Source: Marinitoga aeolica
GTDB lineage: Bacteria; Thermotogota; Thermotogae; Petrotogales; Petrotogaceae
NCBI RefSeq assembly: GCF_029910535.1
Contig: NZ_CP069362.1
Span: 744,001 to 808,000, forward strand
Direction: 5' to 3'
DNA length: 64,000 bases
Part shown: positions 27,476-37,389 of the stretch, one piece after another
Numbering within the stretch: the first letter of the stretch is position 1
How the letters are laid out: every line of letters begins with the position of its first letter
The notes under the pieces: model-generated
The model's database searches: none
Told to the model about the DNA's origin: nothing
What the model saw: the letters and a program-made list of their open reading frames with translations, nothing else
Made by a program: the position numbers and the translations under genes

Positions 27476-28696
27476 ATGAAAGTACTTGTTATTAACTCTG
27501 GTAGCTCTTCTATTAAGTATCAATTATTAGACATGACATCTGAAAAAGTATTATCAAAAGGTTTAGTAGAAAGAATCGGAATTAACGGTTCAAGAATTGT
27601 TCATAGAGTAAACGGAGAAAAACATATTTTAGATCATGAAATTCCGGATCATGAAATAGGTTTAAAACTCGTGTTGGATTTATTAACAGATGAAAAATAT
27701 GGAGTATTAAAAAATTTAAGTGAAATAGAAGCCGTAGGGCATAGAGTTGTTCATGGTGGTGAAAGATTCGCTTCTTCAGTTAAAATAACTGATGAAGTTT
27801 TAAAAACTATTGAAACATTATCTTTCTTAGCTCCTTTGCATAATCCTGCAAATATTATGGGAATCAAATCTGCAATGAAATTGTTACCGGGTGTTCCTCA
27901 AGTTGGTGTCTTTGATACAGCCTTTCATCAAAAAATGCCTCCAAAAGCTTATTTATATGCTATTCCATATGAATATTATGAAAAATATAAAATTAGAAGA
28001 TATGGTTTCCATGGAACAAGTCACAGATATGTATCAAAAAGAGCTGCTGAAATTTTAGGTAAACCTTATGATCAATTAAAAATAATTACTGTACATGTAG
28101 GTAACGGCGCTTCTATTGCTGCAGTAAAAAACGGTGTTTCAGTTGATACATCTATGGGTTTCACTCCATTAGAAGGGTTAGTAATGGGAACAAGAAGTGG
28201 AGATATTGATCCAGCTATAGTTGAATTTTTAGAAAAAGAAGAAGGTTTATCCGCAAAAGAAGTAGTTAATATTTTAAATAAAAAAAGTGGTGTGTTAGGA
28301 TTAACTAAAGGATTTAGCAGTGATATGAGAGATATTGAAGATAATGCTATTGAAGGAGATCCTGTATGTAGATTAGCTTTTGATATATACGAATATAGAA
28401 TTGCAAAATATATTGGAGCATATGCAGCTGCTATGAATGGTGTTGATGCAATAGTATTTACAGCAGGTGTTGGAGAAAATTCACCTATAATGAGAGAAGA
28501 AATTATTGAAAATTATCTTGGGTACTTAGGAATTTCTGTAGATAAAGAAGCTAATAAAGTTAGAGGAGAAGAAAAAATAATATCAACTCCTGATTCAAAG
28601 GTAACTGCAATGGTTGTTCCTACAAATGAAGAATTGATGATTGCAAGAGATACTAAAGAAATCATTGAAAAAGGATTAGATGAACTAAAATTATAA
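27476..28696 (+). CDS. ackA: Acetate kinase
   Basis: A 406-residue ASKHA-fold kinase that makes ATP from acetyl phosphate, the main substrate-level phosphorylation step of acetate-producing fermenters. It begins [17 protein letters not shown]. It carries [65 protein letters not shown] and [10 protein letters not shown], all acetate-kinase signatures with the expected His and Arg residues. I start at ATG 27476, directly behind AAGGAGG. An upstream in-frame ATG at 27440 overlaps the -10 element of the promoter, so it cannot be the start. Confidence 0.96.
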   Translation: MKVLVINSGSSSIKYQLLDMTSEKVLSKGLVERIGINGSRIVHRVNGEKHILDHEIPDHEIGLKLVLDLLTDEKYGVLKNLSEIEAVGHRVVHGGERFASSVKITDEVLKTIETLSFLAPLHNPANIMGIKSAMKLLPGVPQVGVFDTAFHQKMPPKAYLYAIPYEYYEKYKIRRYGFHGTSHRYVSKRAAEILGKPYDQLKIITVHVGNGASIAAVKNGVSVDTSMGFTPLEGLVMGTRSGDIDPAIVEFLEKEEGLSAKEVVNILNKKSGVLGLTKGFSSDMRDIEDNAIEGDPVCRLAFDIYEYRIAKYIGAYAAAMNGVDAIVFTAGVGENSPIMREEIIENYLGYLGISVDKEANKVRGEEKIISTPDSKVTAMVVPTNEELMIARDTKEIIEKGLDELKL

Positions 28697-28708
28697 TTAT
28701 AATATATA

Positions 28709-28737
28709 AGGGAAGGCTTTTTGCCTTCCTTTTTTGT
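28709..28737 (+). terminator. ackA terminator
   Basis: Stem GGAAGGC / GCCTTCC with T5 loop and a following T6 run. Confidence 0.9.
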
Positions 28738-28782
28738 TTTTAGACAAAGTATAAAATAAAAAATATTGAATTTTTTATTAAA

Positions 28783-28840
28783 TGTATTTATCTTTGTGAA
28801 GCATAATTTTGATAAATTTTGTATTTATCTTTGCGAAGCA
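28783..28840 (+). repeat. Two 21-bp direct repeats upstream of ABC exporter
   Basis: TGTATTTATCTTTGTGAAGCA at 28783-28803 recurs with one change (TG to CG) at 28820-28840, 37 bp apart, in the gap before the ABC ATPase gene. Such spacing suits a regulator binding site or a duplicated promoter segment. A TATAAT at 28853-28858 follows the second copy. Confidence 0.6.
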
Positions 28841-28898
28841 AATGTTTAGGTGTATAATTAAAATGATAATAAAATCCCTCAATTTTGGAGGTGTTATT

Positions 28899-29579
28899 AT
28901 GATAAAAACAATAAATTTAAAAAAGATTTATAAAAATGAAGAAATAGAAGTTCATGCATTAAAAGGAATAAATCTAGAAATAAAAAATGGAGAAATGGTT
29001 TCAATTTTGGGTCCATCGGGTTCTGGAAAGTCAACTCTTTTAAATTGCTTATCTGGAATAGACAAACCTACTGAAGGAAAAGTTATAATAAATGATATTG
29101 ATATAACAACATTAAAAGATGATGATTTAACTAATTTTAGAGCAAAAAATATGGGTTTTATATTTCAATTTTTCAATCTAATTCCTGTTTTAAATGCTGT
29201 TGAAAATGTAGAATTACCTCTGCTTATATTAGGTTATGATGAAAAAAAAGCCAGAGAATTAGCAGAGGAAATGTTGATAGAAGTTGGATTAAAAGATAGA
29301 ATGAAGAGTTTTCCAAATATGCTCAGCGGTGGAGAGGCTCAAAGAGTATCTATTGCCAGGGCCCTTGTAACAAAACCAAAAATTATCTGGGCAGATGAAC
29401 CAACAGGTGCTCTTGATACAAAAACTGGTATGAGTGTAATGAATTTAATCAGAGAATTAAATGAAAAAAATAATCAAACATTCGTAATTGTTACACATGA
29501 TCCACGAATAACTGAATACACCCAAAGAATTTTAAGGATGGATAGTGGCTTTTTAACAGAATACGAAAATTTGGGGTGA
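28899..29579 (+). CDS. ABC transporter ATP-binding protein, MacB/LolD type
   Basis: A 226-residue ABC ATPase. Walker A is GPSGSGKST, the Q loop lies in FIFQFFNLIPVLNAVENV, the signature is MLSGGEAQRVSIARAL and Walker B is IIWADEPTGALD, with the switch His in VTHDPR. The FQFFNLIP and ADEPTGALD forms are typical of the MacB/LolD/FtsE group. I start at ATG 28899 behind TTGGAGGTG; the longer in-frame start at 28809 has no ribosome site and would read through the direct-repeat region. It is four bp ahead of its FtsX-type permease. It powers the transporter from the cytoplasmic face; the substrate is unknown. Confidence 0.92.
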   Translation: MIKTINLKKIYKNEEIEVHALKGINLEIKNGEMVSILGPSGSGKSTLLNCLSGIDKPTEGKVIINDIDITTLKDDDLTNFRAKNMGFIFQFFNLIPVLNAVENVELPLLILGYDEKKARELAEEMLIEVGLKDRMKSFPNMLSGGEAQRVSIARALVTKPKIIWADEPTGALDTKTGMSVMNLIRELNEKNNQTFVIVTHDPRITEYTQRILRMDSGFLTEYENLG

Positions 29580-29583
29580 TAAT

Positions 29584-32340
29584 ATGTTTATGTGGATTAT
29601 TTTAATTATTTCAATATTATCAATATTTTATTTTTTTATCAAAGCTTCTTTTCATAAACATGTTTTAAAAATTGCATTTAGAAATATTTTTAGAATAAAA
29701 AGAGAATCTTTTTTGATGATCCTTGGATCTATGGTTGGAACCGCTTTTATTATAGGTTCTCTTGGTATGAATGACTCCTTTAAAAATTATATTTACAAAA
29801 GTGTTGATATGTTTTTTGGAGAAATAGATGAGGTAATAAATTCAAAAGTGAGTTTAGATTATAATAAAATTGAGCCATTCATAAAAGAATTAAAAGAAAA
29901 AGATTTAATAGATGGGGTTATACCTATATTTTTTAAATTATACCCTGTAACCAAGAAAGGCAATATTCAGGGGTTAAAAATTTCCGAATTAGCTCAGGCA
30001 AGTATAGTTGGTATGAATTATGAATTAACAAAATCTTTTGGAGAAGAAAAAATAAATATTCCATCAGAATTTTTTAAATTGAAAAATAATGAAGCAATTA
30101 TAACAAAAAGATTAGCAGACAGATTAAAAATATCTGAAGGAGATTATATAGAAATAATAACAGGAGCTTCTCCAATAAATATATTATTTCCAAAGAGATT
30201 TAAAGTCATAAAAATAATAAATTCTAAAGGTGTTTTAAATTATAGAGGATTAGACGCTAATAATGGAATTGGTACAGTATTCATTACATTAAAAGCTGGT
30301 CAAAATATGACTAAAATCCCAAACAATAAATATTATCAAATTTTAATTTCTAATAAAGGTGATTTTATTGCAGGTAATAAGTTAACTAATACAATAAAAG
30401 ATTTATATACTAAATATAACATTGAAGGAGAATTTATCCCTGTAAAAAATAATCAAATTAAAGCAGTAGATAGAGGTGGAGTTTCATATATCTTCTTAGC
30501 TTTAAGTTTATTTGCTATAATTTCAGGTGGCGTATTGATTATTAATATGTACTCTATGCTAGTAGCAGAAAGGAAAAAAGAATTAGGAGTGTTAAGAGCA
30601 ATAGGGTTTAAAAAGAAAGATATTAGAAATATCATTTTTTACGAAAGCATTTTTTATACTATTTTTTCAATTCCTTTTGGAATATTCACAGGTTTATTGA
30701 TTTCAAGATTTACTTTTTCAAAAGTTACAACTTTATTTAAATCACTATCATCATTTGAAAATATAATAGGTGAAATACCATTAATTGACTCATATTATAT
30801 TTCTCCAAATTCTATTATTATAGGTATAGCTGTAGGAATATTATTGCCATTAACAATAACATTTTGGTATTCACACTCAATAGGTAAATTAAATATAGTA
30901 AATGCCATAAAAGATTTAGAAGAAGAAAAAAAGAAAACTAAATTTGAAAAATATAAGTATGCAATCGAAAACAGCTTTGCTATTATAGTTTTTATTATTG
31001 CATTATTTTTAAAGATAGATAGTTTAATAATTTTAGGCGTAAAAAGCTTTTTAATATTGATTTCTGCAATTATGATAACTACTTTTAACCTAAAATATAT
31101 TGAAATATTCCTATTAAATATTATAAGACTTAAGGGAAAGTTCGTTCCTATATTAAAAATAGCATTTTCTTATCCTATGAGAAACAGAAAAAGAACAGGG
31201 GCTATTATTACACTATACGGAATGGTCATATTTATTATTGTTATTTTAACAATACTTCCATATATACAGCAAGAACAATTAAAAAGCTCAAGAGATACAT
31301 TATTTGCTGGCTTCGATGGAGTAGTTGTTGAAATGCCAACTAATTTATTTCCTGTTAAAATAGATGAAGAAGAATTTAAAAATGTTAATGGAATTAATAG
31401 TGTTGGAGAATTTTATTTTTTAAAAGCAAAAAATGAAGAAAAAGAAGACTATGCTTTAGTGTTTGGATCAAAAGAATTTTTCACACAAAACAAATTAAAA
31501 ATAAAAGAAACTATAAAAGAATTTAAGAATTTATCTAATAAAGAGGTTTGGTTAAAAGTATATAACAATCCAGAATATGCTATTATTCCTGAGCGTTTAA
31601 CAGATCCAAAATATGGTTATAATTTTGAATTGGGTAAAACGTATACTGCCTATATCCCTAAACAATCATTTGGCCCTAATCAAAATGAGACAATAACTGG
31701 TACAATTACATTTAAAATAGTGGCTATTACTTCAAAAATAAGTGAATCTTTAGCAATGGGTCCAGTTATGAGTATAAATAATAATAATATAGAAAAATAT
31801 AAAAAAGATGCTATACATGGTTTTTTCTTTTCTATGAATTCAAAATTTAAACAAAATATAGAAAAATACTTAAAAAGTAAAAATCAATTTTATATATTTG
31901 TAGATGATTTACTCAATTTAGGATTAAAAGCCTCTCAAGGGATGGTGAGTATATTCAATTCATTTTTATACTTTGGATTGATGGTAGGAATAATAGGTAT
32001 TGCAATAACAATGATGAAATCGGTAAATGAAAGAAGAAGAGTTGTTGGAATGCTAAAAGCTATAGGTTTTACAAAAAATATGGTATTTTTATCTTTCTTT
32101 ATAGAAGCGACAATAATTATTATATTAGGAATAATTATTGGAGTATCATCTGGAACTTTTACAAGTTATTTGATTTTTACAAGATTATTTGCTGATAGTG
32201 GTGCTGTTTTTAAAATTCCATATGGAAGCTTATCTTTAATGTCTCTCACGTTTTATTTGATTTCTGTAATATTTATTTATCTTCCGTCAAAAGCCGCTTC
32301 CAAACTATCCCCAAATGAAGCAATGAGGTCATTAGATTAA
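29584..32340 (+). CDS. ABC transporter permease with two FtsX domains
   Basis: A 918-residue membrane protein: an N-terminal helix, a large exported domain, three helices forming an FtsX domain at ~295-435 (with KELGVLRAIGFKKKDI), a central pair of helices, a second exported domain and a second FtsX unit at ~800-918 (RRVVGMLKAIGFTKNMV, ending ASKLSPNEAMRSLD). Both coupling-helix motifs match each other. This is the YknZ/LolC-like 'tandem FtsX' permease form. It is cotranscribed with the ATPase, and no periplasmic adaptor gene follows. A lipoprotein or lipid export role is possible but unproven. Confidence 0.85.
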   Translation: MFMWIILIISILSIFYFFIKASFHKHVLKIAFRNIFRIKRESFLMILGSMVGTAFIIGSLGMNDSFKNYIYKSVDMFFGEIDEVINSKVSLDYNKIEPFIKELKEKDLIDGVIPIFFKLYPVTKKGNIQGLKISELAQASIVGMNYELTKSFGEEKINIPSEFFKLKNNEAIITKRLADRLKISEGDYIEIITGASPINILFPKRFKVIKIINSKGVLNYRGLDANNGIGTVFITLKAGQNMTKIPNNKYYQILISNKGDFIAGNKLTNTIKDLYTKYNIEGEFIPVKNNQIKAVDRGGVSYIFLALSLFAIISGGVLIINMYSMLVAERKKELGVLRAIGFKKKDIRNIIFYESIFYTIFSIPFGIFTGLLISRFTFSKVTTLFKSLSSFENIIGEIPLIDSYYISPNSIIIGIAVGILLPLTITFWYSHSIGKLNIVNAIKDLEEEKKKTKFEKYKYAIENSFAIIVFIIALFLKIDSLIILGVKSFLILISAIMITTFNLKYIEIFLLNIIRLKGKFVPILKIAFSYPMRNRKRTGAIITLYGMVIFIIVILTILPYIQQEQLKSSRDTLFAGFDGVVVEMPTNLFPVKIDEEEFKNVNGINSVGEFYFLKAKNEEKEDYALVFGSKEFFTQNKLKIKETIKEFKNLSNKEVWLKVYNNPEYAIIPERLTDPKYGYNFELGKTYTAYIPKQSFGPNQNETITGTITFKIVAITSKISESLAMGPVMSINNNNIEKYKKDAIHGFFFSMNSKFKQNIEKYLKSKNQFYIFVDDLLNLGLKASQGMVSIFNSFLYFGLMVGIIGIAITMMKSVNERRRVVGMLKAIGFTKNMVFLSFFIEATIIIILGIIIGVSSGTFTSYLIFTRLFADSGAVFKIPYGSLSLMSLTFYLISVIFIYLPSKAASKLSPNEAMRSLD

Positions 32341-32357
32341 CGAGTTATTTTAATAAA

Positions 32358-32384
32358 AAACAGGCGAAATCATCGCCTGTTTTT
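32358..32384 (+). terminator. ABC exporter operon terminator
   Basis: Stem AAACAGGCGA / TCGCCTGTTT, loop AATCA, T7 tail. Confidence 0.9.
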
Positions 32385-32445
32385 TTATTAATAAGATACA
32401 GCAGTATCTATTATTTGTTTTTATTTGTAAAAAACAAATATTTCA

Positions 32446-33303
32446 TTAGAACTTAACTGTAAAAGACAAATAATAATCTGTTGTTATAAATGGGATATTA
32501 ATGTCTTTAAATGGATCTTCTTCGTTTAATATAGCAGTATATATAGATGTTAAACTAAATGAATTATATATATAATCTGTAGCATTGTATCCTTGTAAAA
32601 ATTTCAAAAATCCATCAACTAAAGTTATCCTATAACCTAATTCAACACCAAATACATCTCCTGAATAAAATCTTATGCCGCCACGTCCAATAGAATAAAG
32701 TGACTCGTCTTTAGCTTTTCTTATAACCTGATTAAAATCTGGGTCATTAGGATCTGGATTTACATTTACTGAAAGTAGATATCCTCCTTCAACACCTCCG
32801 AATAACTCCAAATTATCTGCTAAATAATATCCCAATTGAGAAAAACCTTTGATTGTTATAGCATTTAATCCTAAATTAAATGGTTTATTGTTTACATCAT
32901 TAATTTGCATAGATATTCCATATAGAGATGGTTGAATGTGTGTTTTTAGTGAAAAATTCCCAAAATTAAAATTATTATGATTATACCCATTAAAATAATA
33001 AATATATAAATATCCATCAGTTGGTCTGGGCTCTCCAAAATATGATGGCAAAACAAACGGATCTATAATTCCCCCATTTAAATCTAACACTATATTTTTT
33101 TCTAAATAATATCTAAATCCAATATTATATACTCCTAAAATATCTAATAATGGGGCAGTTGAAATTTCTATAGAAGAGAGTGAATAACCTATATTCTCAA
33201 AATTAACAAAGAAACCTTGTTCATGTTGAGGAACAATATCAGATTTTATTGCGAATCCAAACACACTAATAATAAGTAATGATATAATGATGATTTTTTT
33301 CAT
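32446..33303 (-). CDS. Exported outer-membrane-like protein
   Basis: A 285-residue protein with a signal peptide (MKKIIIISLLIISVFGFAIK). The mature part is strand-rich with alternating aromatic residues (YYLEKNIVLDLNGGI, LGYYLADNLELFGGVEGGYL) and ends YYLSFTVKF, the terminal Phe typical of a small outer-membrane barrel. An extended -10 TGTATAAT and GGAGGCG precede the start, so it has its own promoter although it follows the ABC-2 operon. Family and function are not identified. Confidence 0.6.
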   Translation of the reverse strand: MKKIIIISLLIISVFGFAIKSDIVPQHEQGFFVNFENIGYSLSSIEISTAPLLDILGVYNIGFRYYLEKNIVLDLNGGIIDPFVLPSYFGEPRPTDGYLYIYYFNGYNHNNFNFGNFSLKTHIQPSLYGISMQINDVNNKPFNLGLNAITIKGFSQLGYYLADNLELFGGVEGGYLLSVNVNPDPNDPDFNQVIRKAKDESLYSIGRGGIRFYSGDVFGVELGYRITLVDGFLKFLQGYNATDYIYNSFSLTSIYTAILNEEDPFKDINIPFITTDYYLSFTVKF

Positions 33304-33362
33304 ATTATCGCCTCCTTAATTATATTATACACCTTTAATATGCAAATGGGCTACAATAGCAC

Positions 33363-34157
33363 CTAAATTAATATATCCTCTTTTTCAAAAATTTTTCCTG
33401 CAATAATTGTTATTATGACTCCTAACATAATAAAAAGTATAGAATTTCCTATATAAACTTTAGAGTATTTAACAGTATTACCTAAAGGAATGTATTTAAA
33501 CAATGTTAAATTTCTTATCCATTCATACTTTTCATCAACATTTCCTAACATATCGGCAACAAACATTATTAAAAAAATACCCATTGTAGTCGATATTGTT
33601 GTAAAAGAATTTTGGAAAATAACAGAAAACAATATCGTTAAAGCTCCAAAAAGAATTTCTATAACATACAAATATAATGCAAAACCGGCTAATATAGACG
33701 AATTATAATCATAATGAACATATATACTAAATAGCCATAATACAGATATACAAAATATTAAAGCAAATAATGTGTAATATATAAAGAGCGTATAAGCTTT
33801 TTTCATGAATATTTTATTTCTTGAATATGGTTTTGTTAAAATATATTCTATAGTTTTTGATTCAAATTCTCCAACAAAAATATTAGCAGCCAAAGTCACA
33901 GCAAAAATTGCCGCAAAAATTTCAGCCATTATCATAACTTTTGCACTAAAAAAGCCTTCAGGAGTAATAAAATTCTCATTAATATTGAAAAGTTTTAACA
34001 TGAATTTTGGCATTGATTTAATAAAATCTTGTAAAGATGCAGCATCTTCCATAATCACATCCACAAAAGGAGCAATCATACCAGAAAAAAATAACAATAC
34101 AATAGTCCATATTAAAAATGGTTTATAATTAAATTTTAATTCTTTTTTTAATAACAT
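33363..34157 (-). CDS. ABC-2 type permease
   Basis: A 264-residue integral membrane protein with about six helices. A large loop follows helix 1 (IMEDAASLQDFIKSMPKFM), and the FVGEFESKTIEYILTKPYSRNKIF segment is typical of ABC-2 (NatB/YhaP-like) permeases. It is a diverged paralogue of the preceding permease (GEYDNKTIEYLLIKPYSRNKIF), so the two probably form a heterodimer driven by the ATPase of the same operon. The substrate is unknown. Confidence 0.85.
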   Translation of the reverse strand: MLLKKELKFNYKPFLIWTIVLLFFSGMIAPFVDVIMEDAASLQDFIKSMPKFMLKLFNINENFITPEGFFSAKVMIMAEIFAAIFAVTLAANIFVGEFESKTIEYILTKPYSRNKIFMKKAYTLFIYYTLFALIFCISVLWLFSIYVHYDYNSSILAGFALYLYVIEILFGALTILFSVIFQNSFTTISTTMGIFLIMFVADMLGNVDEKYEWIRNLTLFKYIPLGNTVKYSKVYIGNSILFIMLGVIITIIAGKIFEKEDILI

Positions 34158-34169
34158 ATCAGCACCCCC

Positions 34170-34970
34170 CTATACGCTTATATCTTGTTTCTCAAATAGT
34201 TTTTGAGAAGCATAGAATATCATTAAAGAAATTAAAATGATAATGAACGAGTTTAATAAATAAATATTCTCACTTTTTAAAGTTTCTCTAATTGGGATAT
34301 AATAAAAAACACTAAGTTTTCTTAAAAGTTCGGTATTTTTAACTCCTTCAGTAACAGTATATCCGAAATACATAAAAAATAATAATCCTAATGATATAGA
34401 ATTGGTCAATTTTCTCGTTTGAATTAATGTTGAAATTAAGGTTGCAATTGCAGCAAAAAAGATTGCAATTACAAAAAGATAGATAGCTAAAGCAAATAAA
34501 ATGTTGTTACTAAATTCTCTATTCACAAATTGATTAAAAAACCAGAATTCAGTTCCTAAAAAAACTAAAAATAAAATTATTGCATTGATTAAAATAACAG
34601 AAAATTTATGTAAAAATATTTTATTTCTGGAATATGGTTTTATTAATAGATATTCAATTGTCTTATTATCATATTCACCTGCAAATAATTTACTAGCTAA
34701 CATAGATGCATATAATCCAAAAAATATGAACATAAATGTCATACCTTCTGTACCCAACATTCCTTCAGGTCTTAATAATGTCTCTGGATCCATATTAAAA
34801 GCATCAAGAAAAGTTTTTGGCATTCTTTTTAATAAATTCATAAAGGCTGAATTTTCTTCGCTTATTATATCAGATAAACTTATAAACATTAAATTAAATA
34901 AAGTAATTACAATAATCCAGATAAAAAGATTTTTAAAATTAAACTTAAATTCTTTTTTTATTAAATTCAT
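34170..34970 (-). CDS. ABC-2 type permease
   Basis: A 266-residue ABC-2 permease paralogous to the next gene, with about six helices and the shared GEYDNKTIEYLLIKPYSRNKIF motif after the second helix. It starts 11 bp after the ATPase stop behind GGGGGTG and ends 12 bp before the second permease. It should form the channel half of an exporter; regulation by the TetR protein in the same operon suggests a drug, lipid or solvent substrate, which is inference. Confidence 0.85.
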   Translation of the reverse strand: MNLIKKEFKFNFKNLFIWIIVITLFNLMFISLSDIISEENSAFMNLLKRMPKTFLDAFNMDPETLLRPEGMLGTEGMTFMFIFFGLYASMLASKLFAGEYDNKTIEYLLIKPYSRNKIFLHKFSVILINAIILFLVFLGTEFWFFNQFVNREFSNNILFALAIYLFVIAIFFAAIATLISTLIQTRKLTNSISLGLLFFMYFGYTVTEGVKNTELLRKLSVFYYIPIRETLKSENIYLLNSFIIILISLMIFYASQKLFEKQDISV

Positions 34971-34981
34971 ATCAGCACCCC

Positions 34982-35842
34982 CTATTTATATAGCTCTAAG
35001 AAAATATCTTCTAAAGCAGGGTTTTTGATTTCTATATCAGAAAATTCTGTTTTTACTAAATCTTTCAGAAAAATTTTTAACTCCGCACTTTTAATCTCAA
35101 ATGTATATGTTGTATTTTTATTTTTCGAATTTTTGTATTTTTTCAAGTCTTCAATAAAGCTCAATCCATACACATTTATTATTTTCTTAGATATATCTTT
35201 TAACCCTTCTATAGTTCCTGATTTTACAACAGAGCCATCTTTAATCATTGCAAAAGCATCACATAACTTTTCTACTTCTGATAGTATATGAGATGAAAAT
35301 AATATCACTGCTCCCATTTCTTTATGTCTTTTAATTAAATCATAGAATTTTTGCTGAACTAATGGATCTAGTCCATTAGTTGGTTCATCTAAAATTAAAT
35401 ATTTCGGCTTATGAACCAATGCTTGTAAAATAGCAACTTTTTTCTTGTTTCCAAGAGACAAAGCTTTAAATTTTTTATTTACTTCTATCCCCAACAACTC
35501 AATAATTTCTTTTTCATATTCTCTATCAATATTTTTATAAAATGACCTGTTAAACTCTAAAAATTCAGATATTTTCATATCTCCATAGAAATTTACTTCC
35601 CCAGGAATATAACCAATATTTTCTTTAACTAAATCCACATCATATGGCATTTTTTTACCATCTATTAAAGCTTCTCCGTTATCAGGTTTTAAAAAGCCTG
35701 TTAATATTCTGATAGTTGTTGTTTTTCCAGCACCATTTGGTCCAATTAATCCTAATATTTCTCCTTCTTTGATTTCAAATGAAACATTTTCAATCCCCCT
35801 ATGTTTTCCATAATACTTTTTTAAATTATTAATCTTTATCAT
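34982..35842 (-). CDS. ABC-2 transporter ATP-binding protein
   Basis: A 286-residue ATPase of the NatA/CcmA group. Walker A is GPNGAGKTT (IGPNGAGKTTTIRIL), the signature ALSLGNKKKVAILQAL is the LSxGxKKK form of this group, Walker B is LILDEPTNGLDP and the switch His is in FSSHILSEVE. The C-terminal ~70 residues form the usual extra domain ending NPALEDIFLELYK. Its start lies 14 bp inside the 3' end of the TetR gene, so the two are coupled. Confidence 0.93.
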   Translation of the reverse strand: MIKINNLKKYYGKHRGIENVSFEIKEGEILGLIGPNGAGKTTTIRILTGFLKPDNGEALIDGKKMPYDVDLVKENIGYIPGEVNFYGDMKISEFLEFNRSFYKNIDREYEKEIIELLGIEVNKKFKALSLGNKKKVAILQALVHKPKYLILDEPTNGLDPLVQQKFYDLIKRHKEMGAVILFSSHILSEVEKLCDAFAMIKDGSVVKSGTIEGLKDISKKIINVYGLSFIEDLKKYKNSKNKNTTYTFEIKSAELKIFLKDLVKTEFSDIEIKNPALEDIFLELYK

Positions 35843-36461
35843 TTTTACCCCTCCTTATTCCATTTTTAATGATGAACATAAAATCATTAAGAATTTTTTT
35901 TATATTTTCATAATCCATACTTTCATTATTTTGCTTTATATAATCTAAAATGAAAATAGATATTTTAGAAATTAAAAAAGAGACCATTTTTAAATCAATA
36001 TGTTCATATATTTCACCATTATCTTGTGCTTTTTTTAATAATGAAAAAACGAAATTTTCTCCTTGTGAAGAGTATTCTTCTGTAATTTCAGAAACAAACT
36101 TTCTATCTTCTAACATAAAATTTTGCCCAATTTTTGCATATAATGGATAATCTAAAGTTAATTTAAAACCAGCTTCGATCATTGCTTCAAACGATTCAAA
36201 AAAATCACTTGAATTTCTATTTTTCAAAGAATCTGAGATATATTTTATTTTTAATTGAAATATTTGATCTAAGATATATTTATATAAATCTTTTTTATTT
36301 TTAAAATACTGGTAAAAACTTCCTTTAGGGATTTTTGCTTTTTCCACTATTTTATTTATACTGGCTTTTGAAAAAAGGTTTTCACTAAACTCTTCCAATG
36401 CAGCATTAATTATTCTTTCTCGCTTTTTTTCCGGTAAATTGAAAAAAGTTTGTTTTGGCAA
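35829..36461 (-). CDS. TetR/AcrR family repressor
   Basis: A 210-residue regulator with an N-terminal TetR helix-turn-helix (RERIINAALEEFSENLFSKASINKIVEKAKIPKGSFYQYFKNKKDLY) and a helical ligand-binding C-terminus. I use TTG 36461, giving MPKQTFFNLP, because AAGGAGGT lies seven bases upstream; the GTG codons at 36470 and 36467 overlap that ribosome site. It heads the ABC-2 exporter operon and overlaps the ATPase gene. A perfect palindrome lies in its promoter, so it should repress its own operon and be released by the exported compound or a related ligand. Confidence 0.9.
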   Translation of the reverse strand: MPKQTFFNLPEKKRERIINAALEEFSENLFSKASINKIVEKAKIPKGSFYQYFKNKKDLYKYILDQIFQLKIKYISDSLKNRNSSDFFESFEAMIEAGFKLTLDYPLYAKIGQNFMLEDRKFVSEITEEYSSQGENFVFSLLKKAQDNGEIYEHIDLKMVSFLISKISIFILDYIKQNNESMDYENIKKILNDFMFIIKNGIRRGKNDKD

Positions 36462-36487
36462 AACCACCACCTCCTTTACGACTCATC

Positions 36488-36515
36488 GGTCATATGACCT
36501 CTTGGTCATATTATA
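36488..36515 (-). promoter_or_regulatory. TetR operator overlapping the promoter
   Basis: GGTCATATGACC (36488-36499) is a perfect 12-bp palindrome. With the next GGTCAT it makes a second inverted pair ATGACC-TCTT-GGTCAT (36494-36509). The minus-strand TATAAT (36515-36510) directly abuts it, so bound repressor would block RNA polymerase. This is the expected autoregulatory site of the adjacent TetR protein. Confidence 0.75.
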
Positions 36516-36601
36516 AACCTAAAATATTACAATAATATTAATAATAAATTTTATGGTAAAATTAATTGAGAAATACTTAGACAATTAAAAGGAGGGAGTT
36601 T

Positions 36602-37366
36602 ATGAGAAAAATTATTATTATCATAGTAATTTTATTAAGTACATTATCTTTTTCAGAAGAATTACTAAATCAACTTACCTATGAAGAATATTCTGAAATA
36701 TCTCAAATTTTATCAAATGACATATTAAACACAGTTAAAGGAAATATTGTTATAAATATTATTACTGAAGCTTCGCCATTAAGGTATTACAGGGATTATA
36801 AAAATGAATATTCTGGTTTAACAACATCATTAATAGCTGAGAAAAGTATTCCATTATTAAAATACTCTCCTACTGCTTTTTTATTTTTTACTTTTTCTGC
36901 TTTTGATATTATAAAAAACTTAAATTCAGATATTCTTTATTCCTCATTAATGATTCCACTTGGGATAGATTTTTATTTTCTTGCAAATCCTATTTCTATT
37001 TCCAGTAAAAACAAATACATTGACCTTATTCTTTTAAAAAATCTTATAGAAGAAAATTTAATTAAGAAGAAAAATTTGATTATTTTGTCGAAAAATTCAG
37101 ATATAAACGATTATACTATTAACATTTATGTACATAACATAACCCAAAATATTATTACAAATAATTCTGGAATTTCATTTTTAAAAAAATATACCATAAG
37201 TTATGTGCTAACAATGGAAATTTTAAATAAAAATCATCAAAAAATATTTCAAAAATCTTATTCAAACCATGAAATAATTAAAAATGAGGAAAAATTTAAT
37301 GTTCTTGGATTTTTTAGTGATTTAGCTTTATTCGGAACAGGATTAATACTACTATTTAATAAATAA
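36602..37366 (+). CDS. Exported protein of unknown function
   Basis: A 254-residue protein with a signal peptide (MRKIIIIIVILLSTLSFSEE) and AAAGGAGGG as ribosome site. The mature part opens with LLNQLTYEEYSEISQIL; a predicted lipid-facing helix ends the chain (LGFFSDLALFGTGLILLFNK). The middle includes NIVINIITEASPLRYY and a C-terminal strand set, vaguely like proteins that anchor to membranes. No named family is recognised. It is divergent from the TetR-ABC operon, with the TetR operator in the shared 140-bp gap, so it may share that regulation. Confidence 0.55.
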   Translation: MRKIIIIIVILLSTLSFSEELLNQLTYEEYSEISQILSNDILNTVKGNIVINIITEASPLRYYRDYKNEYSGLTTSLIAEKSIPLLKYSPTAFLFFTFSAFDIIKNLNSDILYSSLMIPLGIDFYFLANPISISSKNKYIDLILLKNLIEENLIKKKNLIILSKNSDINDYTINIYVHNITQNIITNNSGISFLKKYTISYVLTMEILNKNHQKIFQKSYSNHEIIKNEEKFNVLGFFSDLALFGTGLILLFNK

Positions 37367-37367
37367 A

Positions 37368-37389
37368 AGGGAGTGCAAAAACACTCCCT
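37368..37389. terminator. Bidirectional terminator
   Basis: Stem AGGGAGTG / CACTCCCT with A-rich loop. It serves the unknown exported protein (+) and the amylase (-), whose stop codon abuts the stem at 37390-37392. Confidence 0.82.
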
